NCBI GenBank assembly: GCA_028047635.1 | Contig: JAOFXR010000015.1 | Location: forward strand, 1 to 55,371 | Source of the DNA: Verrucomicrobiales bacterium | Lineage (GTDB): Bacteria > Verrucomicrobiota > Verrucomicrobiia > Verrucomicrobiales > DEV007 | Reading direction: 5' to 3' | Length of the DNA: 55,371 nt | Shown: piece after piece, positions 51,513 to 55,371 of the stretch | How the letters are laid out: the number at the start of each line of letters is the position of its first letter | Numbering within the stretch: the stretch's first letter is position 1 | The notes under the pieces: generated by a model | What the model was told of the DNA's origin: nothing | Database searches by the model: none | What the model saw: only the letters and a program-made list of their open reading frames with translations | Translations under genes and position numbers: made by a program

Positions 51513-52265
51513 ATGAAAAAGTTTTTTACCTTCTTCACATTTGTTGCCATGATTTTTTCCAGCGCCGTTGTCGCGCAGGAGAGAGGAGAGGCCGCTCCCA
51601 CTTCGCCGGCGCCTTCGTTTGCCGGGAAATCAATTGATCAACTCACCGCTGATGAAGTGCTGAAACTGGTTCGTTATAGTTACACGCTTTATGACCGGGA
51701 TTTCACAGGGGTGCTTCGCATGGGGCTTGTCAAAAAGGTGCCTTTCATCATGTCGCTGAAGCCTGAATCGATTCGCTTCATTTTCAACGATCCTTCGCAA
51801 GTGGTGCTTCTCGATACCAAAAATAGCAGCTTTGCTCTCTACGAGGGAATTGGTGGTGCTCAGCTTAAAAGTGTTGATCCTGCCAAATTCGACGATTCAA
51901 TTCGGGGTACGGATGTCACTTACGACGACCTTTCGATGCGTTTTCTTTACTGGCCAAATGCCAAGATTGTCAGGATAGACAAGACCAAAGGGCGCGAAAG
52001 TTGGCTCGTTCGGGTCCGTAACCCCACCTCAGCAGGTGCCTATTCCACCGTCGATGTCTGGATCGATAAGGCCAGTGGCGGGATGATCAAGATGATCGGA
52101 TATAATAGCGGCGGTCGCCCGATTCGTCGATTTGAAGTGCTTCACGGAAAGAAGTTCGGGGATGTCTGGATGGTCGACGAAATGCGAATCGAGACGGTGA
52201 GCCCCTCTGCTGGAGGTCATGTCACCTCCAGCACACGGATGTCGATTAAGTCAGCAGTAGATTAG
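51513..52265 (+). CDS. LolA-like outer-membrane lipoprotein-sorting family protein
   Basis: 250 residues. The signal peptide (MKKFFTFFTFVAMIFSSAVVA) is followed by a LolA/LppX-like half-barrel: VLKLVRYSYTLYDRDFTGVL, VPFIMSLKPESIRFIFND, LSMRFLYWPNAKIVRID, STVDVWIDKASGGMIKMIGY and DEMRIETVSP. It belongs to the family of exported lipid/lipoprotein carriers (PF17131-like). No partner genes are nearby except the membrane protein 20 bp downstream. A perfect 10-bp hairpin lies just before its stop. Confidence 0.78.
   Translation: MKKFFTFFTFVAMIFSSAVVAQERGEAAPTSPAPSFAGKSIDQLTADEVLKLVRYSYTLYDRDFTGVLRMGLVKKVPFIMSLKPESIRFIFNDPSQVVLLDTKNSSFALYEGIGGAQLKSVDPAKFDDSIRGTDVTYDDLSMRFLYWPNAKIVRIDKTKGRESWLVRVRNPTSAGAYSTVDVWIDKASGGMIKMIGYNSGGRPIRRFEVLHGKKFGDVWMVDEMRIETVSPSAGGHVTSSTRMSIKSAVD
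52208..52233 (+). other. Perfect 10-bp hairpin within the 3' end of the LolA-like gene
   Basis: TGCTGGAGGT (52208-52217) pairs fully with ACCTCCAGCA (52224-52233) over the loop CATGTC. It sits 32 nt before the stop codon and ~50 nt before the next gene. It has no T-run, so it is not a terminator. It may affect mRNA stability or expression of the downstream gene. Confidence 0.4.
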
Positions 52266-52285
52266 TCGCTGGCTCTCTCCTCCCG

Positions 52286-52732
52286 ATGGAAAGCCCCTTA
52301 AGCCGTTCCCAGCTTTGCTGGACGATTATTCGAGTCATCGGGCTCTTCTTCTCCTTTACCGGAATCATCAACCTGGTAGTTTTCATCGGGGCGCCCTCTT
52401 TGCTGTGGATATTGTTTGGCGAAGTCGGTCTTCCGTCCGTTAGTGTTTGGATTGTGGCTCTCTTACAGAGTCTTGGATGGCTTCTTCTTGCCTTCTATTT
52501 TCTCCGCCATGGCAATTGGGTTCACGACCTTTTGATGTTTGATTGCGTCGTTCCTCAGGCGATCCCTGTGCTGAAAAAGGCTCCTATTGATCCTAAAACG
52601 GGCCTGACCGCTGAAGAGCTCGAGATTTTCCGTGAATGGCGGGATGGTAATCCGACGGTCCGATACATGGAGATCGAAGACCAAGTGGCTCATTATCGTG
52701 ACTCCAAGGCTGAAACACGTCTTTTTGACTGA
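52286..52732 (+). CDS. Small membrane protein, hypothetical
   Basis: 148 residues. There are two hydrophobic segments at about 15-40 (IGLFFSFTGIINLVVFIGAP) and 50-72 (VSVWIVALLQSLGWLLLAFY). The soluble C-terminus (~95-148) is charged (LTAEELEIFREWRDG, RYMEIEDQVAHYRD). No family is recognised. It starts 20 bp after the LolA-like gene and is probably cotranscribed. A weak hairpin AGCCTTCT/AGAAGGGCT with TTT overlaps its stop (52732-52766). Confidence 0.65.
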   Translation: MESPLSRSQLCWTIIRVIGLFFSFTGIINLVVFIGAPSLLWILFGEVGLPSVSVWIVALLQSLGWLLLAFYFLRHGNWVHDLLMFDCVVPQAIPVLKKAPIDPKTGLTAEELEIFREWRDGNPTVRYMEIEDQVAHYRDSKAETRLFD

Positions 52733-52810
52733 GCCTTCTCAGGTCAATCACCCAACAGAAGGGCTTTAGGCTGGAACCGCCCGGAGGAGTGGCGTGCTTC
52801 GGGGCTCTAG

Positions 52811-54229
52811 CTAACTCACCTCGTAGGCATGTGCGGCACGGAGAATATCCGCTTCGCCGAATGACTTTCCGAGGAGCTGCAGTCCGACTGGCAACTCTTT
52901 GCCGTTCGCGGGAACGGTTCCGCAGGGCACAGAGATTCCGCAGATCCCGGCGAGGTTTGCAGAGATCGTGTAAATGTCAGCGAGATACATTGAAAGTGGA
53001 TCACTACACTTCTCACCCATTTTAAAGGCAGGCGTCGGGGAAACGGGGGAGGCGATCACGTCGACTTTGGAAAAGGCTTCCTGGAAATCATTCCGGATCA
53101 GCGTTCTCACTTTCTGCGCTCGCGTGTAGTAGGCATCGTAGTAGCCGGAACTGAGCACGTAGGTTCCCAGGATGATGCGTCGCTTCACTTCGTCGCCGAA
53201 TCCTTCAGCACGAGATTTTTTGTAGAGCTCGATGAGGCCATCGGCTTCGGCGCGGTGTCCGTAGCGAACGCCGTCGAAACGGGCGAGGTTCGCGGATGCT
53301 TCTGCCGTCGCAATCACATAATAGGTCGCCACGGCGTGTTCGGTGTTCGGGAGCGAGACTTCGTGAATCTCAGCACCGAGGCTTTCGAGTTGCTTGATGG
53401 CGGCTTCCACTTTTACCTTCACCGCAGGATCGAGGCCCTCGGCAAAGTATTCGGCGGGAAGACCGATCTTGAGTCCCTTAATATCTTTGCAAATGGCATC
53501 AGCGTAGCAGGGAACCTCCTCCTTGAGGCAGGTCGAATCACGATCACAGGCGCCGGAGATTGCTTGCAGGAGCGTCGCGGCATCTTCGACCGTTTTGGTC
53601 ATGGGGCCGCACTGATCCAGTGACGAGGCGAAGGCAACAAGACCGAATCGCGAAACACGTCCATAGGTGGGTTTCAAACCGACCACGCCGCAGTGCGAAG
53701 CAGGCTGGCGAATCGATCCGCCGGTGTCGGTTCCAAGCGCGGCTACTGCCGTATTTGCAGCAACCACTGCGGCTGATCCACCTGATGATCCACCGGGGAT
53801 GCGATCAAGATCGTGTGGATTGCGACAGGGTTTGATGCCTGAATTTTCATTCGACGAACCCATTGCGAACTCATCCATATTGGCGCGTCCGAAGGGGATC
53901 GCTCCTGCTTCGCGCAGTTTGCGAATAACGGTAGCGTCGTAGGGAGATTGGTACTTCCCATCGAGAATTTTCGAAGCGGCCGAACAGGGGTGCCCCTCAA
54001 CATTGATGAGGTCTTTGATCGCGATCGGGACGCCGCCGAGTGGGAGTGAAAGGTCGGCGCTCTCGGCATCCTTCAAGGCAAGGTCCAAATCGTAAGACAA
54101 GTAGCCCCCGATGTCGCCGTCCACCGAATCAATTGATTCGGCGACAGACTTGAGTGCGTCGGCGGGAGTGAGATCTCCTGCGGCATAGGCGCTGCGGAGC
54201 TGTGCAATGGAAAGAGTAGCGACTTTCAA
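52811..54229 (-). CDS. gatA: Aspartyl/glutamyl-tRNA(Asn/Gln) amidotransferase subunit A
   Basis: 472 residues from a TTG start at 54229; no ATG is in frame upstream. The amidase triad is K72 (AIKDLI), S148 (GGSSGGS, cis-Ser) and S172 (GTDTGGSIRQPA), with the 24-residue Ser-Ser spacing of GatA. It hydrolyses Gln to supply ammonia to the GatB kinase/transferase subunit, which is not in the window. It follows gatC by 54 bp. Confidence 0.95.
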   Translation of the reverse strand: MKVATLSIAQLRSAYAAGDLTPADALKSVAESIDSVDGDIGGYLSYDLDLALKDAESADLSLPLGGVPIAIKDLINVEGHPCSAASKILDGKYQSPYDATVIRKLREAGAIPFGRANMDEFAMGSSNENSGIKPCRNPHDLDRIPGGSSGGSAAVVAANTAVAALGTDTGGSIRQPASHCGVVGLKPTYGRVSRFGLVAFASSLDQCGPMTKTVEDAATLLQAISGACDRDSTCLKEEVPCYADAICKDIKGLKIGLPAEYFAEGLDPAVKVKVEAAIKQLESLGAEIHEVSLPNTEHAVATYYVIATAEASANLARFDGVRYGHRAEADGLIELYKKSRAEGFGDEVKRRIILGTYVLSSGYYDAYYTRAQKVRTLIRNDFQEAFSKVDVIASPVSPTPAFKMGEKCSDPLSMYLADIYTISANLAGICGISVPCGTVPANGKELPVGLQLLGKSFGEADILRAAHAYEVS

Positions 54230-54283
54230 AACGTGAAGCGGGAAATGGAATGCAAAAAAGGGGGACTCGAAATGTCGGGTTGG

Positions 54284-54559
54284 CTATTCGACTACTTTGG
54301 GCATTTTGATTTGATCGTGCGCTGTTTCGGGAGCATTGCCCAGAACCGCTTCCTGAGAAATCGAGCTACCCGTGGCAACATCCTCACGAACGATATCAAA
54401 AACCGCAGCCGCGTGCGCAGTTGGTTCGATGCCTTCGACGTCGATCTGATTCAACTGCTCAACGTAGTGGAGGATTTGATCCATTTGCTCTTGATAGCGC
54501 GAGGCCTCTTCATCTGAGAGTTCAATGCGAGCCAAATTGGCAACATCCCTGACATTCAT
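54284..54559 (-). CDS. gatC: Aspartyl/glutamyl-tRNA amidotransferase subunit C
   Basis: 91 residues from the ATG at 54559; an upstream ATG adds 23 unconserved residues and overlaps the preceding gene. It opens NVRDVANLARIELSDEEASR, then QILHYVEQLNQIDVEGIEPT and REDVATG, the GatC pattern. It bridges GatA and GatB. It lies 41 bp after the AsnC-like gene and 54 bp before gatA. Confidence 0.92.
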   Translation of the reverse strand: MNVRDVANLARIELSDEEASRYQEQMDQILHYVEQLNQIDVEGIEPTAHAAAVFDIVREDVATGSSISQEAVLGNAPETAHDQIKMPKVVE

Positions 54560-54600
54560 AATCGTTGTGGTGCTGGAGGAAGTAAGCGGGTGAGACCTGA

Positions 54601-55371
54601 TTAGAGGACCTGACCGGAATCTTTCCACTTATCGTGGAATTCTTTGTAGATTTTGGGAGAGATCTCTGAAGGCTTGATTTCGCTGCGTCCGCCCCAGAAT
54701 ACATTGGTGTATTCGACTGGAATTCCGACCTTGGCAAGGTGCTCGTCGATCGCTCCTTTGTGCTCAAGAACGCGGGCTTTGTCGGTTCCATGAACCACTC
54801 CCATAATGTTTACGCCGCCAAAACGGGGACCACCTTCACGCCAGTAAGCGTGGGTCATGATGTGATGCCTTCCTACTTCTGAACCGGCTTGAGGCTGCAT
54901 GCCTTCCGGAACTTTCCAGTGAAAGAGGGCATTGAAGCGGGTCACGCGTTTGCCTGACTTACTGGCTTTGACGTGCTCAAGAAAGGTAGAGAAACGACCG
55001 ATAACTTTCTTAGCATCAAGTTGTTCCGCGATTTTAAAGAACTTTTCTCTATCCATTCCGATCGCATCTGCCCGGGGGCCCCATGGATCTTCGCAGATTT
55101 CTTCGAGAGTGAGCTCTTCTTTGATCGCAAGAAGCACATCCCATTCCTCAGGTTCGAGTTCGACGGTCGTCGTCGTATTCATGACCGCTGGCTCGGGGGA
55201 TTTGTCTCCCAGTTCCATTGTCTTGCGACGAACATGACCGACGCCAAGGGCAAAAATACCATTGGCCGGCATAAGCACGAACTCATGGGCTCCGGTGAGC
55301 TTTCTCAGTACCTCCGCGTGCTCCTCGAGCGACTCGCCTTGGGGAACTTTTAGCGTCGTCCAGAGCTTGTA
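54601..55371 (-). CDS. AsnC/Lrp-fold, siroheme-decarboxylase (AhbA/AhbB)-like protein, 5' truncated
   Basis: The frame is open from the window end, so the start lies beyond 55371; 256 codons are seen. The first visible part (YKLWTTLKVPQGESLEEHAE...FALGVGHVRR) is one Lrp-type ligand-binding half. A winged-helix-like segment (~LEPEEWDVLLAIKEELTLEEI) follows, then a second ligand-binding half (GRFSTFLEHVKASKSG, RFNALFHWKVPEG, IMTHAYWREGGPRFGGVNIM). Tandem halves of this kind form AhbA/AhbB siroheme decarboxylases and NirDLGH proteins. A regulator is the alternative. Other haem-pathway genes are not visible here. Confidence 0.6.
   Translation of the reverse strand, partial: YKLWTTLKVPQGESLEEHAEVLRKLTGAHEFVLMPANGIFALGVGHVRRKTMELGDKSPEPAVMNTTTTVELEPEEWDVLLAIKEELTLEEICEDPWGPRADAIGMDREKFFKIAEQLDAKKVIGRFSTFLEHVKASKSGKRVTRFNALFHWKVPEGMQPQAGSEVGRHHIMTHAYWREGGPRFGGVNIMGVVHGTDKARVLEHKGAIDEHLAKVGIPVEYTNVFWGGRSEIKPSEISPKIYKEFHDKWKDSGQVL

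Noticed and set aside
1-55371. CRISPR arrays, insertion sequences and rRNA genes
   Set aside because: No regularly spaced identical short repeats, no transposase-like frame with terminal inverted repeats and no rRNA core sequence were seen.

Overview
The window looks like a chromosomal segment of a Gram-negative bacterium of the PVC superphylum, most likely Verrucomicrobiota. The evidence is LPS assembly genes (lpxA, an lptD-like gene), cysteine-type sulfatases, DUF1549/DUF1553 plus DUF1501 protein pairs, PVC-type CXXCH proteins, a SUMF1-like protein and WPEFRG-type PQQ propellers. Genus cannot be set from the sequence alone. Shine-Dalgarno motifs are missing from nearly every start examined, and several genes use TTG or GTG.

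Layout. 1-2363: truncated secreted met-zincin protease. 2.4-11.3 kb: secreted CXXCH protein, membrane vWA protein, Dabb protein, two sulfatases, an acetyl-xylan-esterase-like hydrolase and an SDR; together these look like a small polysaccharide-degradation neighbourhood. 11.35-12.65 kb: SUMF1-like gene split by a frameshift. 12.8-16.4 kb: small lipoprotein, prepilin peptidase, mtnA, lipA. 16.6-18.9 kb: membrane-anchored ankyrin/L,D-transpeptidase gene broken by one in-frame stop and one frameshift. 19-23.2 kb: 1397-residue ThuA/propeller/HEAT/cytochrome c protein. 23.4-27.2 kb (minus strand): trpA-dapF-dapA-dapB-folK operon. 27.76-30.2 kb: an integron-like cassette array. 30.3-35.9 kb: TlpA-like thioredoxin, lipoprotein, BrnT/BrnA toxin-antitoxin, ligA, tatD. 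36-39.1 kb: TpsB-like outer-membrane transporter and a sugar-phosphate isomerase. 39.7-43.6 kb (minus): radC-lpxA-lptD. 43.75-45.1 kb: mnmE. 45.2-48.5 kb (minus): DUF1549/1553 and DUF1501 pair. 48.7-51.35 kb (minus): thioesterase, ribokinase, PQQ propeller. 51.5-52.7 kb: LolA-like protein and a small membrane protein. 52.8-55.37 kb (minus): truncated AsnC/siroheme-decarboxylase-like gene, gatC, gatA.

The most interesting region is 27.76-30.2 kb. Four short genes of unknown function lie head to tail. Three intergenic elements of about 125 bp separate them; these share conserved ends (AACAAG on the left, CGTTC on the right) at a near-constant 111-112 nt spacing, and each can fold back on itself. 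This is the organisation of integron attC sites. No integron integrase is visible in the window, so it resembles a cluster of attC sites lacking an integrase (CALIN). One cassette gene is an HExxH metallopeptidase, two encode exported or membrane proteins, and the last appears frameshifted.

Two further families of structured intergenic repeats occur, one at about 3.02 and 5.48 kb and one in tandem at 23.23-23.41 kb. In both, the hairpin stems differ between copies but remain paired.
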